64,000 bases of DNA from Bradyrhizobium iriomotense (GTDB lineage: Bacteria > Pseudomonadota > Alphaproteobacteria > Rhizobiales > Xanthobacteraceae), in NCBI RefSeq assembly GCF_018129405.1, contig NZ_JAFCLP010000012.1:62001-126000 (forward strand), written 5' to 3'. How positions within the stretch are numbered: the stretch's first letter is position 1; each line of letters opens with the position of its first letter. Shown piece after piece: positions 43,942 to 55,168 of this stretch. The notes under the pieces were generated by a model. That model searched no databases. It worked only from the letters and a program-made list of their open reading frames with translations, and was not told where the DNA came from. Both the position numbers and the translations under genes were made by a program.

Positions 43942-44172
43942 GTAGCCCGGATGGAGCGAAGCGCAATCCGGGACTGCTGTCGCCACACATCCGATGTCGT
44001 CCCGGCGCAGGCCGGGACCCATAACCACCGAATTGATTTTGACGAAGATTGGCAATTGTCAGCTCGCGCAACAATTGCGTACTCGGCGTATGGGTCCCGG
44101 CCTGCGCCGGGACGACTCGCGGAGAGGATATGCCCGCGAAACCCGGATTTCGCTGCGCTCCATCCGGGCTAC
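43942..44172. repeat. GTAGCCCGGATG element interrupted by a second repeat
   Basis: Left arm from 43942 (GTAGCCCGGATGGAGCGAAG) and right arm ending 44172 (CGCTCCATCCGGGCTAC) match the intact 85-base element at 9799-9883, but here the loop holds the 121-base GTCGTCCCGG element (43996-44116). Confidence 0.85.
43996..44116. repeat. GTCGTCCCGG element inserted in another repeat
   Basis: Bounded by GTCGTCCCGGCGCAGGCCGG and CCTGCGCCGGGACGAC, with inner GGGACCCATAACCACC and TATGGGTCCCGGCC. Same family as 23790-23932 and 35855-36008. Confidence 0.85.
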
Positions 44173-44185
44173 GCTCGTGGATAGA

Positions 44186-45778
44186 CTAGTGCCTGAAGTG
44201 CCGCGTGCCCGTGAACACCATGGCGATGCCGTGCTCGTCGGCGGCCTTGATCACTTCGTCGTCGCGCATGGAGCCGCCGGGCTGCACCACGGCGGTGGCG
44301 CCGGCTTCGATGCAGGCGAGCATGCCATCGGCGAACGGGAAGAACGCATCCGACGCCACGACAGAACCCCTGGTCAGCGGCTCGGCGAGCTTCAGTTCGC
44401 CCGCCGCATCCTGCGCCTTGCGCGCCGCGATCCGCGCTGAATCCACCCGGCTCATCTGGCCGGCGCCGATGCCGACGGTGGCGAGATCCTTGGCGTAGAT
44501 GATGGTGTTGGACTTGACGTGTTTTGCGACCCGGAACGCGAACTTCAGGTCGCGCATCTCCGCGTCTGTGGGCGCACGCTTGGTCACGACCTTGAACGTC
44601 ATGTCATCGACAACGGCGTTGTCGCGGCTCTGCACCAGCAGGCCACCCGCCACGGTCTTGGCGGTAAGGCCGGGCGCGCGCGGGTCGGGCAGGCTGCCGG
44701 CGAGCAGCAGGCGCAGATTCTTCTTCCCGCCGATGATGGTGATAGCTTCCTCGCTCGCGTCGGGTGCGATGATCACCTCGGTGAAGATCTTGGTGATCTC
44801 GCGCGCGGTGTCGGCGTCGAGCGCGCGGTTCATCGCGATGATGCCGCCGAAGGCCGAGGTGGAATCGCAGGCCAGCGCCCTGCGATAGGCCTCGACGAGG
44901 TTTGAGCCTTCCGCAACGCCGCAGGGATTGGCATGCTTGACGATGACGCAGGCGGCGGTGCGCTTGGCGTCGAACTCGCCGATGCATTCATAGGCCGCGT
45001 CGGTGTCGTTGATGTTGTTGTAGGAGAGCTCCTTGCCCTGGAGCTGCCGCGCGGTCGAGACGCCGGGGCGCTTGTCCGGCGTGGCATAGAACGCCGCGGT
45101 CTGGTGCGGGTTCTCGCCATAGCGCAGCGACTGGATCAGCTTGCCGCCGAAGGCGCGGAAGTCGGGCGCGTCGATCTCGAGCTGACGGTTGAACCAGTTG
45201 GAGATGGCCGCATCGTAAGCAGCAGTGCGAGCATAGGCCTTTGCCGCAAGGCGGCGGCGTAGCTTCAGCGTCGTTGCGCCCTTGTTGGCGGCAAGCTCGT
45301 CGAGCACGGCCTTGTAGTCGTCAGCCTCGACCACGACGGCGACGTCGTCATGGTTCTTGGCGGCGGCGCGAATCATCGCGGGGCCGCCGATGTCGATGTT
45401 CTCGATGCAGTCCTCGAAGCCCGCGCCTTTGTCGACCGTCGCCTCGAACGGATAGAGGTTGACGACGAGCAGGTCGATCGGCGCGATGCCGTGCGCCTTC
45501 ATCGCCTCCGCATGCTCCTTGTTGTCGCGGATCGCGAGCAGGCCGCCATGCACCTTCGGATGCAGCGTCTTGACGCGGCCGTCCATCATCTCGGGAAACC
45601 CGGTGAGGTCGGAGACGTCCTTCACCTTGAGGCCGGCTGCGGCGATGGCCTTGGCAGTGCCGCCGGTCGAGACCAGCTCGACGTCATGCGCGGCAAGCGC
45701 CTTGGCGAACTCGATCAGGCCGGTCTTGTCGGAAACGGAGAGAAGGGCGCGGGTGACGCGGCGGGGATGGTCAGTCAT
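44186..45778 (-). CDS. purH: bifunctional AICAR formyltransferase / IMP cyclohydrolase
   Basis: A 530-residue cytoplasmic enzyme for the last two steps of purine synthesis. The N-terminal IMP cyclohydrolase (MGS-fold) domain has [18 protein letters not shown] and [10 protein letters not shown]; the C-terminal AICAR formyltransferase has [11 protein letters not shown] with the catalytic Lys-His pair, and [14 protein letters not shown] at 45778 ([18 protein letters not shown]) is preferred over an in-frame TTG two codons upstream. It lies downstream of the heparinase-like gene and rsmB, all on the minus strand. An A-type palindrome follows as probable terminator. Confidence 0.97.
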   Translation of the reverse strand: MTDHPRRVTRALLSVSDKTGLIEFAKALAAHDVELVSTGGTAKAIAAAGLKVKDVSDLTGFPEMMDGRVKTLHPKVHGGLLAIRDNKEHAEAMKAHGIAPIDLLVVNLYPFEATVDKGAGFEDCIENIDIGGPAMIRAAAKNHDDVAVVVEADDYKAVLDELAANKGATTLKLRRRLAAKAYARTAAYDAAISNWFNRQLEIDAPDFRAFGGKLIQSLRYGENPHQTAAFYATPDKRPGVSTARQLQGKELSYNNINDTDAAYECIGEFDAKRTAACVIVKHANPCGVAEGSNLVEAYRRALACDSTSAFGGIIAMNRALDADTAREITKIFTEVIIAPDASEEAITIIGGKKNLRLLLAGSLPDPRAPGLTAKTVAGGLLVQSRDNAVVDDMTFKVVTKRAPTDAEMRDLKFAFRVAKHVKSNTIIYAKDLATVGIGAGQMSRVDSARIAARKAQDAAGELKLAEPLTRGSVVASDAFFPFADGMLACIEAGATAVVQPGGSMRDDEVIKAADEHGIAMVFTGTRHFRH

Positions 45779-45943
45779 GAGCAAGATCCTCTGCTAAGGG
45801 AGTGTCTATGCCCAGGCGCGCGGCTTATATGTCCCGCGCTTCCCGATGGTGCTCCATCCAAGGTCGCCAGTCGCGCGAGCGAGGGCTCGATAGCAGCTTT
45901 TGGCCGTTTTCACAACGACGAGATGGGGCCGAATCGAGCGCGT

Positions 45944-47701
45944 CTACAGCGGAAGTTCCGGCTCGCGCCGGGCGTTGCGGCGGGCATTGGTGACCGCGGG
46001 GGAAGCGGTCGAGCGGATGAAGCTCCAGCGGATCGAGGGCGCCTGCCGCGCGTCCTGGCGGATCACGATCTGGGCCGTGCGGCGCGGGCCGTCATTGCCG
46101 GCCAGGAACACGCTGTCCTCGAGGTCGACCTTGTCGTCGAGCGCCTCGAAGGTCCAGACATCGCGGTTCGGCAGCACCAGCATGACGCCGCGGGCATCCG
46201 ACAGCCGGCTCGCTTTCACGGCGGGATGCAGATGGAAGCGCAGCGCGAAATCGGCATCGGCGCCCTTGAAGCGTCCGCCCTGCGGCGGCGACAGCGTATC
46301 CTCGCCGTCGATGCGCGCGCCGTCATTGGTGATCATCAGCACGCGGCGATGGATCGCGCCGAATTTGGAGAGATAGCCGTCATGCGAGGTCGTGAGCAGC
46401 GTGCCGTTCTGCACGATTTCGCGATAGCTCTCGACTTCCACGGGGCCGCTGGTGACGGGCGCGCCGTGCAGGAGGCGCTTCATCGCCGACATCTCGACGA
46501 ACTGGCATGACGACGTGTCGTGATAGGTCAGCGTCGAATGCGCCGCGGTGCCGCGCGCGAACGGCCGCCAATTGTCGCGACCCGTGGTCGGCATGCCGCA
46601 ATTGGTGACGATGCGGCTGATGCCGGAGGACAGCTCGAACGACAGGCAGCCGGCATGGGCGTCGTGGCTGATGCCGGCCGGCGGCGGCGGGCCGGTGTCG
46701 ATGATCACGGTGGTCTGGCCGGCATCGAGGCGCTGGAAGCCGGTATGCGGCATGTTCGCCATCGGCGCGCCGTGGGTGTCGTCATAGGCGAGCAGCGTCG
46801 CGAGCAGGTCGGAGGGCGTCGCGCTCATGCCGTTGAACAGTGCGAAATTGCCGTCGCCGTGGCGGAAGAAGCGCAGCATCGGCATCATGCGGTCGATCGC
46901 ATTGAGCAGTGCCGGCGGCGGCGCGATGTTGCGCGCGGCAAAGGTCTGGCGCAGCGGCAAGAGGTCGATCAGCAGCTCGATCAGCGCGCCGGGATTGCGC
47001 GAGATGTGGCCCCCATCGGGCAGGATCTGCCGCTGCAATTCGTCCGACAGCTTTTTCGAAGCGCTGCGGATGTGACGCGCCTGGTTGGCGAGGCACAGCG
47101 CCGCATAGCACAGGGCGATCAGCACCTGCAGCTTCGGCACCCCGTCGGGGATGTCGACCATGGTGTAGCGCAGGAAGCGGATCTCGCGGGCGAGCGCGCG
47201 CAAATAGCGGCGATAGAACTTGTTGTCGGTGTCGTTGAGCACCAGCGGCGCCTGCGACAGCAGCGAGATCACGCGCCGCGCCAGCACGTCGGCGCGCCGC
47301 GCGACGGGGCGGCGCTTGTTGGCGGGGTTGGCGATCCAGTCCTCGACCAGCGCGCGCGCATTGGCCCGCGTCAGCGCGGTGTCGGCGGCGCGCAGATGGC
47401 GCAGCCAGCCGAAGCCGAGCAGCGCGACCTCCCAATCCTCCGACGGCGGCTCGAGATCGAAGATCGAACGGCCGTGGCAATTGACGATCTTGCCGGCGAA
47501 GACGAAGCGGCCTGCATAGATCTCGGCGGCGCGGGTCGCATCCGCGGTGCGTAAGTCGTGCGGCGCGATGATCAGCCGGTCGGTGCGGCTGGGCCAGACC
47601 CGCGACAGCGCAACCGGGCCGCCACTCGCGCGCGAGAGCATGTTCCGCGCGAAGCGGTTCATGACCAGCGTCGAGATACGTCTGCGTTGAGCGACCGACA
47701 C
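45944..47701 (-). CDS. heparinase II/III family protein
   Basis: A 585-residue protein of the alginate lyase / heparinase II-III superfamily: an N-terminal alpha-toroid (ALARVSAVSA-type region on the opposite strand is a shadow) with LPDGGHISRNPGALIELLIDLLPLR containing the conserved His and Asn, and a C-terminal beta-sandwich with HDAHAGCLSFELSSG and GRDNW. Such enzymes cleave acidic polysaccharides, but this group is always found between rsmB and purH in rhizobia and its substrate is not known. There is no signal peptide at the GTG start (47701); ATG at 47662 is an alternative. Confidence 0.85.
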   Translation of the reverse strand: MSVAQRRRISTLVMNRFARNMLSRASGGPVALSRVWPSRTDRLIIAPHDLRTADATRAAEIYAGRFVFAGKIVNCHGRSIFDLEPPSEDWEVALLGFGWLRHLRAADTALTRANARALVEDWIANPANKRRPVARRADVLARRVISLLSQAPLVLNDTDNKFYRRYLRALAREIRFLRYTMVDIPDGVPKLQVLIALCYAALCLANQARHIRSASKKLSDELQRQILPDGGHISRNPGALIELLIDLLPLRQTFAARNIAPPPALLNAIDRMMPMLRFFRHGDGNFALFNGMSATPSDLLATLLAYDDTHGAPMANMPHTGFQRLDAGQTTVIIDTGPPPPAGISHDAHAGCLSFELSSGISRIVTNCGMPTTGRDNWRPFARGTAAHSTLTYHDTSSCQFVEMSAMKRLLHGAPVTSGPVEVESYREIVQNGTLLTTSHDGYLSKFGAIHRRVLMITNDGARIDGEDTLSPPQGGRFKGADADFALRFHLHPAVKASRLSDARGVMLVLPNRDVWTFEALDDKVDLEDSVFLAGNDGPRRTAQIVIRQDARQAPSIRWSFIRSTASPAVTNARRNARREPELPL

Positions 47702-47821
47702 GCCTTGCCTTGAAGGGGGAGAGAGGGATTCCGACGAATCCTTATTAATCCCAAAATCGACCGCCTGACACCACCCTGAACGGCGCGAATCAGCGTCGAG
47801 GTTGTAAAAACCAGTGCAAAA

Positions 47822-49168
47822 TCAGGATTTAACGAGCCGGCTTGCGAAGAATCCATCGAGCCCGCCGAGCTTGGGATCGACGTTCGGCAGATGGCTCGGC
47901 AGGGTGCGCAGGTCGCCGTTTCCGGTGATGATTTCGGCGAGTCCCGCGACCTCCGACGCCTCGATCGGGACGCGGCGAAGCGCAGGCTCCGCGGCCAGCA
48001 GTGTGGCCACGGCCTGCTCGCCTTCCTCGGGTTCCAGCGAACAGGTGCAGTAGACCAGCGTGCCGCCCGGCTTGAGCAGCGAGACGGATTTCTTCAGCAG
48101 CCGCTGCTGGAGCGCGGTCAGCGCGGCGATGTCGGATTCCTGGCGGAGCCAGGCGACGTCGGGATGACGGCGTATGGTGCCGGTCGAGGTGCAGGGCGCG
48201 TCGATCAGGATGCCGTCAAAGCCTTCGGCAGGGCCGGCCCACTCCACGGCGTCAGCAACGACGGTCTCGGCCTGGAGCGACAACCGCGCCAGATTCTCGC
48301 GCAGCCGCGCCACACGGGCGGGCGAGCGGTCGATCGCGGTGACATGCGCGCCTGATAGCGCCAGCTGTGCGGTCTTGCCGCCGGGCGCGGCGCAGAGATC
48401 GGCAATGGACTTGCCCTTGATGTCACCGAACAGCCGGGCCGGCAGCGCGGCGGCGGCGTCCTGCACCCACCATTGTCCCTCGGCGAAGCCGGGCAGCATG
48501 GTCACCGAGCCGTGCAGCAGCATCCGCACCGTCCCGGTCGGCAGCGTCTCGCCATGCAGCCGGCTTGCCCATTGGGCTGGGTCCGACTTCACGGTGAGAT
48601 CGAGCGATGGCTCATGGCCGAGCGCCAGCGCCATGTCCCTTGCGGCCCTCTCGCCGTAATGCGCGCTCCAGCGCGCCAGCAGCCAGGGCGGCAAGTCGAG
48701 CGATTGCGTCGCGACTTCCTCGACCAGCGCCTTGCCCTCGCGCGCGCAGCGGCGCAGCACGGCATTGACGAGGCCGGCATAGCGCGCGGCGCGCCGGTCG
48801 GATTGCACGAGGCGGACGGAGAGATCGACGGCAGCGTGGTCGGGCACGTCCATCCACAGGATCTGGGCGGCGCCAATCAGCAGCGCGCTCTGCGCGCGTG
48901 GCGCGTCGGAGGGAATGCCCTTGTCGAGCAGGCGGGACAGAACATGGCCGAGCGTGCCGAGCCGGCGCAACACGGTCGCAACCAGGCGGCGCATCAGCGC
49001 GCGGTCGCGGTCGGCCAGCGTCTTCAGTCCGGGATGGGCGCCGCCGCCGTCGAGTTGATCGTCGAGCGTGCGGTGCTTGTGCAGCACGCCGTCGACGATA
49101 TCGGCGGCAATCCGCCGCGCCGCAAGACCGGGCACTTCGGACGGAGGGGCGAAACGTTGAGATGGCAT
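47822..49168 (-). CDS. rsmB: 16S rRNA m5C methyltransferase RsmB-like
   Basis: A 448-residue two-domain enzyme. The N-terminal NusB-like RNA-binding part (RRIAADIVDGVLHKHRTLDDQL) is followed by a SAM-dependent methyltransferase with IADLCAAPGGKTAQLAL for cofactor, the motif IV cysteine in LIDAPCTSTG and the catalytic motif VI cysteine in LVYCTCSLEPEE. It should methylate cytosine 967 of 16S rRNA (E. coli numbering). ATG at 49168 (MPSQRFAPP) is preferred over 49243. It leads the rsmB-heparinase-purH cluster and is divergent from a DUF1674 gene. Confidence 0.94.
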   Translation of the reverse strand: MPSQRFAPPSEVPGLAARRIAADIVDGVLHKHRTLDDQLDGGGAHPGLKTLADRDRALMRRLVATVLRRLGTLGHVLSRLLDKGIPSDAPRAQSALLIGAAQILWMDVPDHAAVDLSVRLVQSDRRAARYAGLVNAVLRRCAREGKALVEEVATQSLDLPPWLLARWSAHYGERAARDMALALGHEPSLDLTVKSDPAQWASRLHGETLPTGTVRMLLHGSVTMLPGFAEGQWWVQDAAAALPARLFGDIKGKSIADLCAAPGGKTAQLALSGAHVTAIDRSPARVARLRENLARLSLQAETVVADAVEWAGPAEGFDGILIDAPCTSTGTIRRHPDVAWLRQESDIAALTALQQRLLKKSVSLLKPGGTLVYCTCSLEPEEGEQAVATLLAAEPALRRVPIEASEVAGLAEIITGNGDLRTLPSHLPNVDPKLGGLDGFFASRLVKS

Positions 49169-49357
49169 GCGGAAGCAAGGTTCTGAAACGAGCGGCAGTT
49201 CCGCCGCTATGGGCGCATGCCTAGAGGATTCGATCTGTGGCACGCGAATATGCCAAATGTAAGAATGGCGTCTCGCGTTTACAGCCCACTATCACCATTT
49301 CAGCAATGCGATATTGGACCTCGCATGCCCCGTGATCTTGCGCTACGACCGCTCGAC

Positions 49358-49558
49358 ATGAGTGACCAGCCCTCCGTTCCCGATCGCAAGCCGCTATCGC
49401 CGGCTGCCCAGCGCGCGTTGGCCGAGGCCGAAGCGCGCCGGCAGGCTGCTGCTGCGGCTCATGCCGATGCGGCGCCCAAGGAATTGCAGGGACCGAAGGG
49501 GCCTGAGCCCACCCGCTACGGGGATTGGGAGCGCAAAGGCATTGCCTCGGACTTTTGA
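49358..49558 (+). CDS. DUF1674 protein, SDHAF4-like succinate dehydrogenase assembly factor
   Basis: A 66-residue protein ending in the DUF1674 signature GPKGPEPTRYGDWERKGIASDF-type block (49491-49555). Mitochondrial SDHAF4 helps attach flavinylated SdhA to SdhB; alphaproteobacterial homologues are thought to do the same. The open frame begins at 49217, but the family starts at MSDQPSVPDRKPL (49358). Being divergent from rsmB is the usual arrangement in alphaproteobacteria. Confidence 0.88.
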   Translation: MSDQPSVPDRKPLSPAAQRALAEAEARRQAAAAAHADAAPKELQGPKGPEPTRYGDWERKGIASDF

Positions 49559-49629
49559 GCTGCAGGTCCTGCGTACTCTCCTCTTGAGGCATCTTGCCGG
49601 TTCAGCCGACTCAGCCCTAGCGTGCGCGG

Positions 49630-50220
49630 ATGCCGCGCTTCGAGCCCAGCCATCCACGTCGTCCGTCCTACAGCGGCTCGCCGTTCGGCCGTCGCTTCTC
49701 CGGTTTGCTCCCGTGGGTGTTCGTGGTCGGCGTCGCGGTCGCGATCGTGCTTACGTTCCGGTACGGAACCAACTGGCCCATTCCGCACGCGGATGACGGC
49801 CGCTCGCAGGACGTCGAGATCATCTTGCAGCAGTCCGGTAACGCCAATGCACGCCAGTCGGTCGATGTCATCCGGACCATCGACGGCGACACCTTTCTCG
49901 CGCGCCTGCGTCAGCGCGGCGGCCGCGATCTCGTCGTAAGCGTTCGCCTGCGCGGCATCGACGCGCCGGAGATGAAGGCATTATGCAAGGAGGAACTGGA
50001 CAAGGCCAAAGCTGCGACCGGTGCGCTGCGCGATCTGCTCGGTCAGGGCGATGTGACGATCACTAATCTTGGGCCCGACAAATACGGTCGCGTTCTCGCC
50101 GACGTCGCGACCAGGCGCACCGCCAACGTGTCGGCGGCCTTGCTCGCCGGCGGCTATGCGCGGAGCTACAATGGCGGCCATCGCGACGGCTGGTGCGGGC
50201 GCAACTGGCGGTTCTGGTAA
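49630..50220 (+). CDS. membrane-anchored thermonuclease (SNase) family protein
   Basis: A 196-residue protein with one N-terminal membrane segment (LLPWVFVVGVAVAIVLTF, residues 24-41), then a staphylococcal-nuclease OB-fold: TIDGDTFLARL, VRLRGIDAPEMKA and GPDKYGRVLADV. These contain the Asp and Arg residues that bind calcium and phosphate; the second catalytic Arg is in KYGR. The nuclease would sit on the periplasmic side. Its role is not established. A bidirectional hairpin separates it from the convergent L,D-transpeptidase gene. Confidence 0.88.
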   Translation: MPRFEPSHPRRPSYSGSPFGRRFSGLLPWVFVVGVAVAIVLTFRYGTNWPIPHADDGRSQDVEIILQQSGNANARQSVDVIRTIDGDTFLARLRQRGGRDLVVSVRLRGIDAPEMKALCKEELDKAKAATGALRDLLGQGDVTITNLGPDKYGRVLADVATRRTANVSAALLAGGYARSYNGGHRDGWCGRNWRFW

Positions 50221-50255
50221 CAAAAAAGCCGCGCCGAACGACGCGGCCTTTTCGA
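50221..50255. terminator. bidirectional terminator
   Basis: AAAAAAGCCGCG, an eight-base loop, then CGCGGCCTTTT. A-rich and T-rich ends flank the hairpin on either side, so it can stop both the plus-strand nuclease and the minus-strand transpeptidase transcripts. Confidence 0.85.
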
Positions 50256-50272
50256 TTCTCTCATTCCAGCGA

Positions 50273-50788
50273 TCAGCGCGTCACGACCACCGTCGTGCCG
50301 ACGGAGACGCGACTGTAGAGATCGGTGATGTCGTCGTTGAGCATGCGGATGCAGCCATAGGAGACGAAGCCGCCGACCGAGCCCGGCACGTTGGTGCCGT
50401 GGATGGCATATTCGCCGCCGGCCAGCGTCATTGCGGCAACGCCCATCGGGTTGCGCGGCGAGCCGCCGGGAATGACGTCGGGTAGCTGCGGCTTGTCGCG
50501 CTTGACCTCGGCGGGCGGCGACCAGGCCGGGTTGCGATACTTGCCGTCGATGCGGGTGGTGCCGGCCCACTGCTTGCCGGACTTGCCGACGCCGACCGGG
50601 TAGCGCACGGCGTGGCCGCTATCGAGGATGAGATAGAGTTTGCGCTCGCTGGTTTTGACCACGATGGTGCCCGGCGAGTAGTCGGCGAGGCGGGCCCCCA
50701 CCATTTCCGGCCGCGCCTCGGCCGCCGTCGACATCAAGACTCCTGCCCCGATGGTGGCGGCCAGCGCCGCAGCAATCCTCATCGACAT
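50273..50788 (-). CDS. L,D-transpeptidase (YkuD), secreted
   Basis: A 171-residue secreted protein with signal peptide (IAAALAATIGAGVLMSTAAEA). The YkuD domain has IVVKTSERKLYLILDSG at its start and the catalytic set YAIHGTNVPGSVGGFVSYGCIRM, with His and Cys about 17 residues apart. It should form 3-3 peptidoglycan cross-links or link outer-membrane proteins to the wall. ATG 50788 is preceded by GGGAAG; upstream codons in the frame are not supported. This is a more typical member than the gene at 7818-8411. Confidence 0.93.
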   Translation of the reverse strand: MSMRIAAALAATIGAGVLMSTAAEARPEMVGARLADYSPGTIVVKTSERKLYLILDSGHAVRYPVGVGKSGKQWAGTTRIDGKYRNPAWSPPAEVKRDKPQLPDVIPGGSPRNPMGVAAMTLAGGEYAIHGTNVPGSVGGFVSYGCIRMLNDDITDLYSRVSVGTTVVVTR

Positions 50789-51131
50789 CAATGCTTCCCT
50801 TCCGTTGCCCCGAACGGGTCGTCCAAATCTACGCAAACCCGGCAATAGCCCGCTCGCCCATACAGTATTAACCGCGCCCATTAACCGGATGGTTTCCGCG
50901 CGCGGCCGCCGAGGGCCAGCCAGCAGGGGGAACAAAGGAAATGTTCGAAATAAAGTAAATGACCTGAAAACAACACTCGGCGGGAAAGACGCGGCCACGC
51001 CGCCGCGTGCCCTGACGAGAGCGTGAGGATGTGAACGGCCGTCATTCCGGGCGCGCGACAGCGCGACCCGGAATCTCGAGATTCCGGGTTCGGTCCTGCG
51101 GACCGCCCCGGAATGACGATGTGTTGTGAGC
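50789..51131. other. 343-base gap with a palindromic repeat
   Basis: Contains the control region of the L,D-transpeptidase gene and the repeat at 51041-51117. I see no gene in it. Confidence 0.6.
51041..51117. repeat. GTCATTCCGGG palindromic element
   Basis: Outer arms GTCATTCCGGG / CCCCGGAATGAC, inner hairpin ACCCGGAATCTCGAGATTCCGGGT (perfect 12-base half-arms). It is just past the acs stop codon and may act as its terminator. Confidence 0.8.
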
Positions 51132-53078
<1,947 letters not shown>

Positions 53079-53466
53079 ATTTCCCTCCACATGCGGCAAG
53101 CTCAGGCATGCCGACATCATCATTTGACTGATTATGCGTCGGGCTAACCGGACCCGACAAGGAGCACAAGCTGGACCTTCGGCGAGCCGCCGACCATGCG
53201 GAGGATCAAGGTCAGCAAGGTTGGCTGTCGCAAATCTGAAACACGCCGACAGGCGCCTTTCGGTCTTACCCAAACCTCCGGAACAGGCCCGTGCAGGGCC
53301 CTATGCGCTGGCCGAAGGTATTTAGGAACCGTCTTTCACTGATTCGGGACTCGCAATACGGTTCGGAACACCCTAAATGGCCAACCCGGGTCCAAAGAGA
53401 CCCCTCGGAACAAAAATCAGAACAGCGGCATTGAACGGTAACAGACAGGGCTAAAGGCTTAACACT
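53079..53466. other. 388-base divergent spacer between acs and topoisomerase IB
   Basis: Holds the promoters of both divergent genes. It contains several GGAAC or GTTCGGAAC sequences (for example 53407-53411) but no full EcfG-type promoter. A 63-codon frame on the plus strand (53134-53325) has no family resemblance and is probably not a gene. Confidence 0.5.
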
Positions 53467-54636
53467 ATGATGGATCAGCAGAATCTCGGGACGACACGGC
53501 CCGCTTCCGCCGATCCTGCAGCCATTGCTCTGGCCAAGGCCCTCGGACAATGGCCCAAACCGGCCCCTTTCAGGCGTGCCAGCCCGAAAAAAGTCTTCGA
53601 CACGGCGCCCGCGAGGACGGTCGAGGCGCTTGCCAGGGAACTGGGCCTGCGGCTCGGTGACCAGAACGAGCTGACCATCCGCCGCATCAAGCGCGGCAAG
53701 GGCTATTCCTTCGTCCGCCCCAACGGCGCGCATATCCGCGACGCCCGCACCATCCGCCGGCTGCACGCCATGGCGGTGCCGCCGGCCTACCGCGAAGTGC
53801 GCTACTCCGCCGATCCGAGCTCACATCTCCAGGCCGTGGGTCGTGATGCCGCGGGCCGGCTGCAATATCGCTATCACGCCGATTGGGAGAAGGTCCGCGA
53901 GCACCGCAAGGCGCATCGCCTGGAGAAGCTCGTCGGCGCGCTGCCGAAGATCCGGCGCAAGGTGTCGGCGTTCCTGTCGGGCGACGAGCCGACGCGCGAG
54001 TTCGCGCTCTCGGCCGTGATCGAGCTGATCGCCCGCACCGCGATCCGCCCCGGCAATGAATCCTATGCGCGTCTGAATGGCACCCGCGGCGCGACCACGC
54101 TGCTGAAGTCCAACGTCACGCTGGAAGACGACTGCTTCGTGCTGACGTTCAAGGCCAAGGGCGGCAAGGCGGTGCGGAAGGAGTGCGACGCGGCCAAGCT
54201 GGTGCGCGCCATCGGCATTCTGCGCAGTGTTCCCGGCAAGCGCATGTTCCAGTACCGCGATGCCTACGGCATCGTACGTGCGGTCAACACCACGCAGGTG
54301 AATGCGTTCCTGCGCGAGATCGCGGGCATCAAGATATCGCTGAAGGATTTTCGCACGCTGATGGCGTCCGCCGTGGTCGTCGAATCCTTATCGCGGATCA
54401 CGCCAGCGACCAGCCAGCGCGGCCGCAAGAAGCAGGTGCTGGACGCGATCCGCGCCGCGGCCGACCAGCTCTCGAACACGCCGGCGATCTGCCGCAAGAG
54501 CTATGTCCACGACACCATCGTCACCGCCTTCGAGGACGGCATCCTCGAGCGTTTCGCCGCGACCATGAAGGGCCAGCGCTCGCAGGCGCGGCGCGAGCAG
54601 CTGCTGGCGCAGGTGGTGGCGACCGCGGCGGTCTGA
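53467..54636 (+). CDS. DNA topoisomerase IB (poxvirus type)
   Basis: A 389-residue type IB topoisomerase that relaxes supercoils through a 3'-phosphotyrosine. The catalytic Tyr is Y346 in CRKSYVHDT; the Arg/Lys residues that assist are in IRPGNESYARLNGT, in the LTFKAKGGK region and in DFRTLMAS. The N-terminal domain has GKGYSFVRPNGAHIRDARTIRRL. Homologues are widespread but non-essential in rhizobia and other soil bacteria. It is preceded by a long spacer and followed by a convergent SRPBCC gene with only 11 bases between. Confidence 0.93.
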   Translation: MMDQQNLGTTRPASADPAAIALAKALGQWPKPAPFRRASPKKVFDTAPARTVEALARELGLRLGDQNELTIRRIKRGKGYSFVRPNGAHIRDARTIRRLHAMAVPPAYREVRYSADPSSHLQAVGRDAAGRLQYRYHADWEKVREHRKAHRLEKLVGALPKIRRKVSAFLSGDEPTREFALSAVIELIARTAIRPGNESYARLNGTRGATTLLKSNVTLEDDCFVLTFKAKGGKAVRKECDAAKLVRAIGILRSVPGKRMFQYRDAYGIVRAVNTTQVNAFLREIAGIKISLKDFRTLMASAVVVESLSRITPATSQRGRKKQVLDAIRAAADQLSNTPAICRKSYVHDTIVTAFEDGILERFAATMKGQRSQARREQLLAQVVATAAV

Positions 54637-54647
54637 CCTCTCAGACG

Positions 54648-55103
54648 CTACGACTTGTTTGAAACGCCTCTGTCCGGACCGGGATCGCCGCCAGTCGCTG
54701 CGATCGTGAGCCGTTCCAGATAGTGCGCCCATCCCTTTGCATGTGCTGCCGCCTGGTCCGCATTCGGTAGCCCGCTATGGGTCATGCGCAGCAGCGTGCC
54801 GCCGTCGCGTTCGATCAGGTCGATCTCGATCAGGCTCGAGCCGGGCGGCACTTCCTGGCCGCCCTCCCAGCCGAACGTGTAGGCCAGGCGATGCACCGGC
54901 ACGACCTCGCGGAAGGCGCCGCGGGCGGCGGCGCCGCGCGGGCCGACACTCTTGAGCAGATAGAGCCCGCCGGGATGCGGTTCCGTGGTCGCGTCTGCGC
55001 CCATCCAGCTCAGGATCTTCTCGGGGTCGGTGAGATAGGCGAAGACGGTGGCGCGAGGGGCCGCGATCTGGGTCTCGCGTTGCACTACGAAGGATTCGGT
55101 CAT
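54648..55103 (-). CDS. SRPBCC / AHSA1-type ligand-binding protein
   Basis: A 151-residue START-like fold protein: FVVQRETQIAAPRATVFAYL, KILSWMGADATTEPHPGG, then LTYTFGW-like YTFGWEGG, and a C-terminal helix (HAKGWAHYLERLTIAA). The pattern is that of the Aha1/CalC family, which binds small hydrophobic ligands; no enzymatic role is known. Often such genes are paired with ArsR regulators, but none is seen here. It is divergent from the adenylate-cyclase-like gene. Confidence 0.9.
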   Translation of the reverse strand: MTESFVVQRETQIAAPRATVFAYLTDPEKILSWMGADATTEPHPGGLYLLKSVGPRGAAARGAFREVVPVHRLAYTFGWEGGQEVPPGSSLIEIDLIERDGGTLLRMTHSGLPNADQAAAHAKGWAHYLERLTIAATGGDPGPDRGVSNKS

Positions 55104-55168
55104 CGGCGATCATCCCTGGTCTGACGATGGGACATGGCGGCGCCGCACGGCTCCGTCAAGGATTGCCC

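Noticed and set aside
53134-53325. A 63-codon frame in the acs-topoisomerase spacer
   Set aside because: No family resemblance, Arg/Ser-rich shadow-like composition and no ribosome binding site.
53407-53431. GGAAC followed 17 bases later by CATT, resembling an EcfG stress promoter before topoisomerase IB
   Set aside because: The -10 half should be CGTT; the mismatch and the commonness of GGAAC make it too weak to annotate.
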